From assembly GCA_910579645.1 (NCBI GenBank), contig CAJTVK010000071.1, positions 1-23,001 on the forward strand: a stretch of 23,001 bases of DNA, in the 5' to 3' direction. Below, one piece after another: positions 14,639 through 22,706 of the stretch. The notes under the pieces were generated by a model. It saw only the letters and a program-made list of their open reading frames with translations. It made no database searches and had not been told where the DNA came from. The number at the start of each line of letters is the position of its first letter. Positions within the stretch are counted from its first letter, which is position 1. The translations under genes and the position numbers were made by a program. The stretch comes from an uncultured Lachnospiraceae bacterium (lineage in GTDB: Bacteria; Bacillota; Clostridia; Lachnospirales; Lachnospiraceae).

Positions 14639-14757
14639 AAGAATCTTTACAAAGTAAGAATCTTTTTAAAGTAAGAATCTTTTTAAAGCAAGAATCTTTT
14701 AAAGGCAAGAATTTTTCAAGGGCAAGAATCTTTTAAAAGTAAAAATCTTTCGGAAAT
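14639..14757. repeat. Array of seven 17-bp direct repeats between wzm and wzt
   Basis: Seven units of AAGAATCTTTTTAAAGT-like sequence start at 14639, 14656, 14673, 14690, 14707, 14724 and 14741, with increasing divergence to the right. Just upstream, GTAAAGATTC (14608-14617) is the reverse complement of 14641-14650, and TTCTTAATTAAGAA (14630-14643) is a perfect 14-base palindrome. It is AT-rich and non-coding. In the transcript it forms an A/U-rich leader ahead of the ATPase gene. Confidence 0.85.
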
Positions 14758-14806
14758 GCAGGAAGCAGTGCGGATAGCTTGAAAAACAGGATGGGAGAAT
14801 TGGCAG

Positions 14807-16105
14807 GTGGACGATAAGAAGATTGCGATTCAGGTTACGGACTTGGAAAAAGTATATAAATTATATGACAAGCCTTCTGACCGGATGAAAGAGGCATTGG
14901 GATTATCCAGGAAGAAAAGGTATAAGGAGCACCATGCACTGAGCAAGGTGAATATGACAGTCCGTCAGGGCGAGACAGTGGGAATCATAGGCACCAACGG
15001 CTCCGGCAAGTCCACGATTCTGAAAATCATTACGGGGGTACTGAACCCTACCAATGGAAAAGTCACCGTGAACGGACGGATTTCTGCGCTTCTGGAGTTG
15101 GGTGCGGGATTTAATATGGAATATAACGGCATTGAGAATATTTACCTGAACGGGACGATGATAGGATTTACCGAGAAGGAAATTGACGAAAAAATGGAGT
15201 CTATTTTGGAATTTGCGGATATTGGGGATTATGTTTATCAGCCGGTGAAGACCTATTCCAGCGGGATGTTTGTGCGCCTGGCATTTGCTGTGGCCATCAA
15301 TATCGAGCCGGAAATCCTTATTGTGGATGAAGCCCTGTCGGTAGGGGATGTTTTTTTTCAGGCAAAGTGTTACCATAAATTTGAAGAATTTAAAAAACTT
15401 GGCAAAACCATTCTTTTTGTCAGCCATGATTTAAGCAGCATAAGCAAGTATTGTGACCGGGTGGTACTGCTGAATCAGGGAGTGAAGCTAGGGGAGGGGT
15501 CCCCGAAAGAAATGATAGATATATACAAGCGGGTGCTTGTAGGTCAGTACACGGTGCAGGAGGACGGCAGGGAAAATCTTTTAAACGATAAGGAACTGGC
15601 CGCAGCCGCGGCGGCAAAGTCAGCGGGCGGCAAAGTACGGGAAGTTTCGGACGGCATCAACCCGGAACTCTTGGAATACGGGAATAATGCGGCAAAAATA
15701 TCGGAATATTTCATTACGGATGAAGCGGGGGTTCATACCACTGCGGTGATAAAGGGGCAGGAATTTACGCTGCATATGAAGGTGGTCTTTACGGAGAATG
15801 TCCCGGCTCCTATTTTTGCTTTTACGATTAAGAATATCAAAGGCACGGAAATCACGGGCACCAATACTATGGTGGAAAAGGCATTTTTGGAATCGGTAAA
15901 GGCCGGGGACGAAAAAGAAATTTTGTTTCGGCAGAAAATGAGCCTGCAGGGCGGTGAGTATCTGCTGTCTCTGGGAGTGACCGGGTATGAGCAGGATACC
16001 TTTCAGGTATATCACAGGCTGTATGACGTACTGAACCTGACCGTGATATCGGACAAGGACACGGTAGGATATTACGATATGGATTCCGTAATACAGATCC
16101 TATAA
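14807..16105 (+). CDS. wzt: ABC transporter ATPase with Wzt-type C-terminal domain
   Basis: A 432-residue protein. Residues 1-250 form the nucleotide-binding domain: Walker A GTNGSGKST (62-70), signature YSSGM (150-154), Walker B ILIVDEA (D174/E175) and H207 in SHD. Residues from about 285 form a beta-rich domain like Wzt_C, which in E. coli O8/O9a recognises the modified non-reducing end of the polymer. That type of domain is absent from simple TagH-like exporters, so a capped polymer is implied; the gene for a probable capping enzyme follows 95 bases later. The start is GTG at 14807, with GGGAG 9 bases upstream; no in-frame ATG is nearby. It powers the permease encoded upstream. Confidence 0.9.
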   Translation: MDDKKIAIQVTDLEKVYKLYDKPSDRMKEALGLSRKKRYKEHHALSKVNMTVRQGETVGIIGTNGSGKSTILKIITGVLNPTNGKVTVNGRISALLELGAGFNMEYNGIENIYLNGTMIGFTEKEIDEKMESILEFADIGDYVYQPVKTYSSGMFVRLAFAVAINIEPEILIVDEALSVGDVFFQAKCYHKFEEFKKLGKTILFVSHDLSSISKYCDRVVLLNQGVKLGEGSPKEMIDIYKRVLVGQYTVQEDGRENLLNDKELAAAAAAKSAGGKVREVSDGINPELLEYGNNAAKISEYFITDEAGVHTTAVIKGQEFTLHMKVVFTENVPAPIFAFTIKNIKGTEITGTNTMVEKAFLESVKAGDEKEILFRQKMSLQGGEYLLSLGVTGYEQDTFQVYHRLYDVLNLTVISDKDTVGYYDMDSVIQIL

Positions 16106-16200
16106 AACAAGACAGAAACAGGAAAACAGCAGAAGCCCGAACTAAGGTATATGTGCATGGAGAGGGGGGATGCGGTACTGGAATAGGAGAGAAGCATAAC

Positions 16201-18288
16201 ATGGCAGAGATGATAGGAAAGATTAAATTGGATGAGAAGCACTATCCGGGGGAGGACTTTTACTGTGACGGGGAAGTGGAGGATGAACTGCTGGAAATCG
16301 TAAAGAAATATTCTGCTGTGGAATTTCAGCGCATCATTGAGGAACGTGCCAGCTGGCCGGTTCTGTACCATCTGTCTTCTTTGCGGGAGAATATCGTGGA
16401 CTGGCTTCCCATGGATAAGGATATGAAGGTGTTGGAAATCGGCTCGGGCTGCGGGGCTATTACGGGAAAGCTGGCGGAGAAGGCGGGAAGCGTGACCTGT
16501 ATTGAACTGTCGAAAAAGAGAAGCCTGATCAATGCTTACCGCCATCAGGACTGCGACAATGTGACAATTCATGTGGGGAATTTCAAGGATGTGGAGCCGG
16601 AACTGCCGAAGGACTTTGACTATATTCTTTTTATCGGTGTCTTTGAATACGGACAGAGTTATATAGATACGAAAAGCCCTTTTGTGGATTGGCTGAAAAT
16701 GATGCGTGCACATCTGAAGGAAGACGGCAGGATTGTCATTGCAATAGAGAACAGGCTGGGGCTGAAATATTTTGCAGGCTGCAGGGAGGATCACTTGGGC
16801 ACCTTTTTTTCCGGGATTGAGGACTATGCGCAGGGGGGCGGAGTGCGGACCTTTGTAAAGAGCCGGCTGGAGCAGATGTTCAGGGACAGTGGGCTGACCG
16901 AGTACTCTTTTTATTACCCTTACCCGGATTATAAATTTATGACGGCGGTATATTCCGACAAGCGGCTGCCCAACCCGGGGGAACTGTATGACAATATCCG
17001 CAATTTTGACAGAGACAGGCTGCTTTTGTTTGACGAAAAGCAGGCGTTTGACGGGATTGTGAAAGACGGTCTGTTTCCGGTATTTTCCAATTCTTATCTG
17101 GCCGTCATCGGAAAAGAATTGGAAATACAATATGTAAAATATTCCAACGACCGTGCACGGGAATATGTCGTGCGGACGGAAATCCTTGAGAAGGACGGAC
17201 AGCGTGTCGTGAAGAAAAGGGCGCTTTCCGAAGAAGCGGCGGAGCATGTGGGAAGCATGAAGACGGCATATAAGGATCTGAAGCAGCGGTTTGAGGGCAG
17301 CAGGCTGGAAATCAACGAATGTCATCTGGACTATGGCGGAAAAAGCGTAACTTTCGAATATGTGGAAGGGGTGACGTTGGAGGAAATACTCGACAGCTGC
17401 TTGGAAAAAGAGGATATGGACAGTTTCCTGTCGCTTTTCGGAGAATATCTGGAACGGATTTCTTGGAAAGAGGATAAGCCGGTGGCGGATTATGATCTGA
17501 TTTTTTCCAATCTTCTTGTGCCGCAGGAAACCGTGCAGGCGGGAGTTCCGGATGTAGAAGCGGTGAAAAAGGCGGCTTGGACAGTGATTGATTATGAATG
17601 GACGTTCGGAAAAGCAATGACGGCCAAGGAAATTGCTTTCCGGGCAGTATACTGCTATGTGCTGGAGAATGAAAAGAGGAATAAGCTGGACTTGGGCGCA
17701 GTGCTGGACAAATTGGGCATTACCGAGCAGGAAGCAGAAAACTACCGTCAGCAGGAGGCGGAGTTCCAGAAGTTTGTGACGGGCAGGCATAAGGCTATGG
17801 GAGAACTGCGGGAAGCCATCGGGCACAGAGTGGTGCAGCCGCTGAAATGGCTGCACAAACTGGAAGATTCTTCCATGAAGGAATGGGTTCAGATTTATGA
17901 GGACAAGGGAAGCGGCTGTCTGGAGGAGCATTCCTATTTTCTGGCGGACCCTTATGAAGAAGAGAACAAGATGCATTTTACCTTGGCCGTGGACGGAAAC
18001 GTACATTTGCTCCGCATTGACCCGGCCATGGACTGCTGTGCGGTGAAAATAGAAGAACTGCTGTTTAACGGAGAAAAGGTGGAGCCGGATCGGAAAACGG
18101 TAGTGACAAACGGGAAAAAGATGCAGAACGGAAGTTATGTATTTGCCACGGAGGATCCCAATATCAACATTAAACTGGAGGACTTGGCCAGAAAGGCAGA
18201 CAATTCATTGGAAGTGAAATTGGAAATTGTAAGGCTTCCCATGGCCATTGCACAGGATATGGCAAATGCAGTGCGGAAGTTTTGGTAA
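16201..18288 (+). CDS. WbdD-like methyltransferase-kinase, probable chain-terminating enzyme
   Basis: A 695-residue multidomain protein. Residues about 60-210 are a SAM-dependent methyltransferase (VLEIGSGCG motif I near 77-86, then CIELS). Residues about 310-520 resemble a protein-kinase-like fold: K338/K339 in VVKKRAL, hinge-like FEYVEG, catalytic loop D432-LIFS-N437 (matching HRDLxxxN spacing), and metal-binding D464 in VIDYEW. A helical, charged segment follows, then a beta-rich C-terminal part. E. coli O9a WbdD has the same methyltransferase-kinase order and similar length (about 700 residues); it phosphorylates and methylates the chain end, stopping growth and marking it for Wzt. The ATG at 16201 has AGGAG(AG) 9-11 bases upstream; an upstream ATG at 16153 gives 16 extra residues and is less likely. 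Location right after wzt supports the role. Chemistry on this polymer is inferred. Confidence 0.8.
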   Translation: MAEMIGKIKLDEKHYPGEDFYCDGEVEDELLEIVKKYSAVEFQRIIEERASWPVLYHLSSLRENIVDWLPMDKDMKVLEIGSGCGAITGKLAEKAGSVTCIELSKKRSLINAYRHQDCDNVTIHVGNFKDVEPELPKDFDYILFIGVFEYGQSYIDTKSPFVDWLKMMRAHLKEDGRIVIAIENRLGLKYFAGCREDHLGTFFSGIEDYAQGGGVRTFVKSRLEQMFRDSGLTEYSFYYPYPDYKFMTAVYSDKRLPNPGELYDNIRNFDRDRLLLFDEKQAFDGIVKDGLFPVFSNSYLAVIGKELEIQYVKYSNDRAREYVVRTEILEKDGQRVVKKRALSEEAAEHVGSMKTAYKDLKQRFEGSRLEINECHLDYGGKSVTFEYVEGVTLEEILDSCLEKEDMDSFLSLFGEYLERISWKEDKPVADYDLIFSNLLVPQETVQAGVPDVEAVKKAAWTVIDYEWTFGKAMTAKEIAFRAVYCYVLENEKRNKLDLGAVLDKLGITEQEAENYRQQEAEFQKFVTGRHKAMGELREAIGHRVVQPLKWLHKLEDSSMKEWVQIYEDKGSGCLEEHSYFLADPYEEENKMHFTLAVDGNVHLLRIDPAMDCCAVKIEELLFNGEKVEPDRKTVVTNGKKMQNGSYVFATEDPNINIKLEDLARKADNSLEVKLEIVRLPMAIAQDMANAVRKFW

Positions 18289-18307
18289 AGGCTGAGGATG
18301 GGATAAG

Positions 18308-20497
18308 ATGGCTGGTTGGAAGCAATGGGCAAAAAAGGGGCTGCAGGAGTGGCAGCAGAGAAAGTATGACAGGCTGATGGAAGCAAAGGCAGTGTCCTAC
18401 GACAGTTGGATCCGGGGCAAAGAAAAAGAAAAGTATGGCTTGGGCGGTCAGGCGCATGAGGAGCGGGCATTGTCGGTGCGGCAGGTTCCTTATGAGGTCT
18501 GTGGGGACTATCTGGGAAAAGGAGCCATGCATAGAGAAGCGGCGGAAGTCGTCCTGTTTGTAGGGGAGGGCGGGAAAGTAAGCGGACTGGCGGAACGGGT
18601 GACGGCAGATTTCTTTGGGGAGCATAAGGAAATTAATCTGGCTTACGGCGACGAGGATGTGATGGGGCCGGACGGGATACGCTACACGCCTTGGCTCAAA
18701 CCTCATTGGTCGCCGGATACTTTTCTGTCTTTTTTCTACTTCGGAAGTATTTTTGCGGTACGGACGGAGACTTTGCGCGCATTGACGGAGGCCGAAAAGG
18801 AATGGATACTGGACGGCGGGAAAAGCGGAGGAAGGGAGGGGGAGAACCGCACCGCTGAAAATGGCGGAAGCTTTCCGGCAGGGAATGAGACGGTTTACCG
18901 GCTTTGCTATGTGGCGGCTGCCAAAAGCGGCGGGTTTCGGGCAAGGAACGCAAAAGCGGCGGCCGGCGGAAGCGGGGACGGCTTCGGGTTTCCTGTAGGG
19001 CATATGGACGAAGTGCTGTTCCATGCCGGGCATAATCTGGAAATGGAGTTTGCCCGATCCAAGCCTCTTGAAGGAACCGGATGCCCGACGGCAGATGCGG
19101 CGGCCGGCTTTGGAAGACCTGCCGCCGGAAACGGACTGCTGTCCGTGGTGATTCCGTCCAAAGATAATGCGGAAGTGCTGAAACGCTGCATAGAGTCCGT
19201 GCAGATGCAGTGCATGCAGAATGGGCGGCAGGAAGGAATGCCGGAATGTGAGATTATTGTGGTGGACAACGGAAGCGCGGAGGAAGTGCGGAAGGAACTG
19301 GAAGGGTGGCTGGCCGGGCGGGGGTGTCTTTATCTCTATGAAAAGATGCCCTTTCATTTTTCGAAAATGTGCAATGTGGGGGCGGCTGCATCCAAAGGGG
19401 ATGTGCTGCTGTTCCTGAATGACGATACGGAAATTATGGAGGAAGCGGAACCGGATGGGCAGGAAGGTCTGTTGGAGCGGCTGTACGGCAGGGCAAAGCG
19501 CGGGTTTACCGGAGCGGTAGGCGTGAAGCTGTATTATCCGGACAGCCGCCGGATTCAGCATGCAGGGATTGTAAACCTCCGTTTGGGTCCGGTGCACAAG
19601 CTGCAGTTTAAGGACGACGGCACGGATTTTTTTTACGGCTGGAACCGGCGGGAACGTAATGTGATTGCCGTTACGGGAGCCTGTCTGGCGGTGGGGAGGG
19701 AAAAATATATGGAGGCGGGAGGCTTTCCGGAAGAACTGCCGGTGGCTTTCAATGATGTGGATTTTTGTTTTACTTTATTTGAGAAAGGATATTATAATGT
19801 AGTATTGCAGGATGCCGTTCTGTATCATTATGAGTCCATGAGCCGGGGGAATGACGATGACAGGGAGAAACTGGAACGACTGCTTGGGGAGCGGAAGAAG
19901 ATGTATGACAGACATCCGCAGCTGTACGGTAAGGATCCTTTTTATCATAAATATCTGGCTGACGATATGCTGAGCACGGGTTTTGAACTGCGGGCGGACT
20001 ATGACGTATGCCCGCAGCAGGGCGGCGGGCCGAGACGGGAAGAGGATTTGGAGACAAAGGGACGGGAGGATGCCTGTGTAATGGTGAGTCTGGAATATGC
20101 CGGGCCATGGGAGCAATCGGAGGCAGGCAGGGAAAAAGGCAGCGGGAAAGATTCCGGCGGAAAGGGCGGGGGATACTTGCTGCAGGGATATTCTTTTGTG
20201 GCAGGGTCGGACAATGCCTGTTTTGACAAATACCTGATTTTCGGGGAAGAGCGAGAGCATAATGCCCAAGGCAGCAGGTATAGGGTATGGGCAGTGAGGG
20301 CGGAGCCCTATATACGGAAAGATGTGGAAACAAACCTGCCGGATCAGAAGAATGTGGGCATGACAGGGTTTTGCATGGAAATCGGAAAGGAAGACCTGCC
20401 GGCGGGAACATATCGGGTTGGCGTGCTGGCAAGGGAGAAGGGGTCCGGGCAGAAACTGTATTCTTGGACAAACCGTTATCTTGTTGTGAAGGGATGA
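18308..20497 (+). CDS. GT2-family glycosyltransferase with partial first GT domain and C-terminal beta domain
   Basis: A 729-residue cytoplasmic protein. The N-terminal part (about 80-180) resembles only the second half of a GT2/GT-A domain (GDEDV near 115-119, then the KPHWSPD segment); the nucleotide-binding first half is not recognisable. A Gly/Ser/Ala-rich region follows. Residues about 278-560 form a full GT2 domain: VVIPSKD start, VVDNGS, N371-DDT in the metal-binding position, TGACL and FNDVDF. The C-terminus (about 588-729) is a beta-rich domain of possible carbohydrate-binding type. It probably adds rhamnose or another sugar to the exported chain. It lies 19 bases after the methyltransferase-kinase gene and 6 bases before the next GT2 gene, so one operon is very likely. 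Sugar and linkage cannot be told. Confidence 0.85.
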   Translation: MAGWKQWAKKGLQEWQQRKYDRLMEAKAVSYDSWIRGKEKEKYGLGGQAHEERALSVRQVPYEVCGDYLGKGAMHREAAEVVLFVGEGGKVSGLAERVTADFFGEHKEINLAYGDEDVMGPDGIRYTPWLKPHWSPDTFLSFFYFGSIFAVRTETLRALTEAEKEWILDGGKSGGREGENRTAENGGSFPAGNETVYRLCYVAAAKSGGFRARNAKAAAGGSGDGFGFPVGHMDEVLFHAGHNLEMEFARSKPLEGTGCPTADAAAGFGRPAAGNGLLSVVIPSKDNAEVLKRCIESVQMQCMQNGRQEGMPECEIIVVDNGSAEEVRKELEGWLAGRGCLYLYEKMPFHFSKMCNVGAAASKGDVLLFLNDDTEIMEEAEPDGQEGLLERLYGRAKRGFTGAVGVKLYYPDSRRIQHAGIVNLRLGPVHKLQFKDDGTDFFYGWNRRERNVIAVTGACLAVGREKYMEAGGFPEELPVAFNDVDFCFTLFEKGYYNVVLQDAVLYHYESMSRGNDDDREKLERLLGERKKMYDRHPQLYGKDPFYHKYLADDMLSTGFELRADYDVCPQQGGGPRREEDLETKGREDACVMVSLEYAGPWEQSEAGREKGSGKDSGGKGGGYLLQGYSFVAGSDNACFDKYLIFGEEREHNAQGSRYRVWAVRAEPYIRKDVETNLPDQKNVGMTGFCMEIGKEDLPAGTYRVGVLAREKGSGQKLYSWTNRYLVVKG

Positions 20498-20503
20498 GGA
20501 AAG

Positions 20504-22462
20504 ATGGAAATTACGGATTATAAAGAGGCATATGAAAAAGAACATATCAAGTGTGCGGATTTGGCCAGCCGGGTAGCGGAACTGGACGAGAAGAACGACG
20601 AACTGACTTTCAAGCTGAACCGCATTAAGAATCATCCTCTCTGGAAAATGAGCGCTCCTTTGCGCAAGGTGATGCACTATGTGATCCGGCAGAGGGACAG
20701 GCTGAGAAACTGCGGGAATCTGCGGGGGATATGGGCGAAAATCAAGTACAAGCAACGGGAACGGGAGGCCATGGAGCATTACGGCACGGCCAGTTTTCCC
20801 GACGAGGCCAGACGGAAAGCGGAGCAGGAAACGGTATTTCCCCATATGGTAAAAATCAGCATATTGGTGCCGCTTTGGAATAACCGGCGGGAATTTCAGA
20901 CGCAGATGCTGGATTCGGTAATGAACCAGACGTACGGAAACTGGGAACTGTGTCTGGCAGACGGCTCCGACGAGGAACATAGCTATATGGGGGAAATCTG
21001 CAGGGAGTATGCGGCACGGGCGGGGGGACGGATTGTCTATAAGAAGCTGGATAAGAACGGCGGGATATCGGGCAATACCAATGAGTGCCTGAAATTGGCT
21101 ACCGGTGAGTATATCGGGCTGTTTGACCAGGACGATATCCTGCATCCCTCGGTTTTGTATGAGTATGTGAAAGCAATTAACGAACAGGGGGCGGATTATC
21201 TTTACTGCGATGAGACTACTTTTAAAAACAATGACATTAACAAAATGCTGACGATGCATTTCAAACCGGATTATGCAGTGGATAATTTGCGGGCGAATAA
21301 TTACATCTGTCATTTCAGCGTATTTCACAGGCATCTGCTGGACGGCGACGAACTTTTCCGCACTAAATATGACGGAAGCCAGGACCATGACATGATTTTG
21401 AGGCTGACGGACCGGGCGCGGAACATCGTGCATGTGCCGAAACTGATGTATTACTGGCGGTCCCATGCCGGCAGCGTAGCCAGCGGCATAGAAGCCAAGC
21501 CTTATGCCATGGAAGCGGCAAAGGGAGCCGTGGCGGAACATTTGCGGAAACATGGGTACGAACATTTCCGGATTACCAGCACCAGGGCGTTTGAGACGAT
21601 TTTTAAAATAAGTTATCAGATTATCGGCAATCCTATGATTTCCATTATCATTGCCAATAAGGACCATGCATCTGATTTGCGCAGGTGTATTACTTCTGTC
21701 TTGGAACGGTCCACTTATGATAATTATGAAATCATTGTGGTGGAAAATAACAGTGAGACAGAGGAAATAAAGAATTATTATGAGGAACTGAAAGAAAATG
21801 AACGGGTTCGGGTAGTGACTTATCAGGGGAAGTTTAATTATTCCGCAGTGAATAATATGGGGGCAAGGGAAGCAAAAGGGGAATATCTGCTGCTGCTGAA
21901 CAATGACACGCAGGTGATAACCGTCAACTGGATGGAAGAACTTCTGATGTATGCCCAACGGGAGGACGTGGGAGCGGCAGGCGCCAAGCTTTATTATGAA
22001 AATAAAACGATTCAGCATGCCGGCGTGGTGCTGGCCTTGGGGGCGCACCGGACGGCAGGACACAGCCATTATGGGCAGCATCGGGAAAACTTCGGCTATA
22101 TGGGGAGACTCTGCTATGCCCAGGATGTTTCGGCAGTGACCGGAGCCTGCCTGATGGTGGCCAAGGATTTGTTCTGGAAGGTGGGCGGCTTGGAGGAATC
22201 CTTTGCGGTTTCCCTGAATGATGTGGATTTCTGCCTGAAGCTGCGGGAAGCGGGGTATCTGAATGTATTTACGCCGTTTGCGGAATTGTATCATTTTGAA
22301 TCCGTGTCAAGGGGGCTGGACGACCGGGGAGAGAAGGCGCAGCGGTATGAGGAGGAATCGGAAAGATTCCGGGTTAAGTGGAAAGAAGTGCTGGATAAGG
22401 GAGATCCCTATTATAATCCGAATTTCTCACTGGACAGAAGTGATTTTTCCCTGAAAGTGTGA
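20504..22462 (+). CDS. Two-domain GT2-family glycosyltransferase
   Basis: A 652-residue protein. Residues 1-110 are charged and helical, with a short coiled coil (about 8-45). The first GT2 domain (about 116-370) has ILVPLWNN, FDQDD (207-211) and a QDHD motif; the second (about 378-640) has IIIANKD, VVENNS, LNNDT (465-469), TGACL and LNDVDF. Both GT-A domains look complete, so the enzyme may add two different sugars or linkages in turn, as described for bifunctional rhamnan-type polymerases. The start lies 6 bases after the previous stop, with GAGGAAAG overlapping that stop. It is the last gene of the operon; a long palindromic element begins 18 bases after its stop. Acceptor and donor are unknown. 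Confidence 0.88.
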   Translation: MEITDYKEAYEKEHIKCADLASRVAELDEKNDELTFKLNRIKNHPLWKMSAPLRKVMHYVIRQRDRLRNCGNLRGIWAKIKYKQREREAMEHYGTASFPDEARRKAEQETVFPHMVKISILVPLWNNRREFQTQMLDSVMNQTYGNWELCLADGSDEEHSYMGEICREYAARAGGRIVYKKLDKNGGISGNTNECLKLATGEYIGLFDQDDILHPSVLYEYVKAINEQGADYLYCDETTFKNNDINKMLTMHFKPDYAVDNLRANNYICHFSVFHRHLLDGDELFRTKYDGSQDHDMILRLTDRARNIVHVPKLMYYWRSHAGSVASGIEAKPYAMEAAKGAVAEHLRKHGYEHFRITSTRAFETIFKISYQIIGNPMISIIIANKDHASDLRRCITSVLERSTYDNYEIIVVENNSETEEIKNYYEELKENERVRVVTYQGKFNYSAVNNMGAREAKGEYLLLLNNDTQVITVNWMEELLMYAQREDVGAAGAKLYYENKTIQHAGVVLALGAHRTAGHSHYGQHRENFGYMGRLCYAQDVSAVTGACLMVAKDLFWKVGGLEESFAVSLNDVDFCLKLREAGYLNVFTPFAELYHFESVSRGLDDRGEKAQRYEEESERFRVKWKEVLDKGDPYYNPNFSLDRSDFSLKV

Positions 22463-22480
22463 GGGGCGGTGGTGAAACTC

Positions 22481-22706
22481 ACCAAAAACATAGGGACAGC
22501 CGATGCGGTTCTGTGGGGCATCCGGCCTGTGCATAGAACCATAAATTTTTCAGACGCGCTTTCGCTCTGCGGCAAACGCAGCGGTACTAAGGTGCTAAAA
22601 TACAGCACCTAAGTGCCGGCATTTTTCGAAGGTCTGAAAAATTTATGGTTCTATGCACAGGCCGGATGCCCCACAGGACCGCATCGGCTGTCTCTATGTT
22701 TTCGGT
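22481..22706. repeat. Long palindromic element, copy 2 (different arms around the shared core)
   Basis: Left arm 22481-22555 and right arm 22632-22706 are reverse complements over about 75 bases with three mismatches. The enclosed 76-base core (22556-22631) matches copy 1 at 5621-5696, while the arms do not resemble the arms there. It starts 18 bases after the last glycosyltransferase gene. No ORF is present. Confidence 0.85.
22556..22631. other. 76-base structured core of palindromic element, copy 2
   Basis: Same length and helices as copy 1. Differences are the first base (A to G), GGCAC to GGTGC, AGTGCC to AGCACC, and GGCG to GGCA. The middle two changes restore pairing in hairpin C, two compensatory base pairs in all. 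Confidence 0.7.

Noticed and set aside
14639..14757. CRISPR array
   Set aside because: Units are 17 bp and directly adjacent with no spacers, so it is a simple tandem repeat.
16072..18006. Very long minus-strand ORF (644 codons) opposite the methyltransferase-kinase
   Set aside because: Shadow frame; the plus-strand protein has clear motifs and a ribosome binding site.
19775..22294. 839-codon minus-strand ORF opposite the glycosyltransferases
   Set aside because: Shadow of two well-supported GT2 genes; composition rich in His, Ile, Pro and Gln without motifs.
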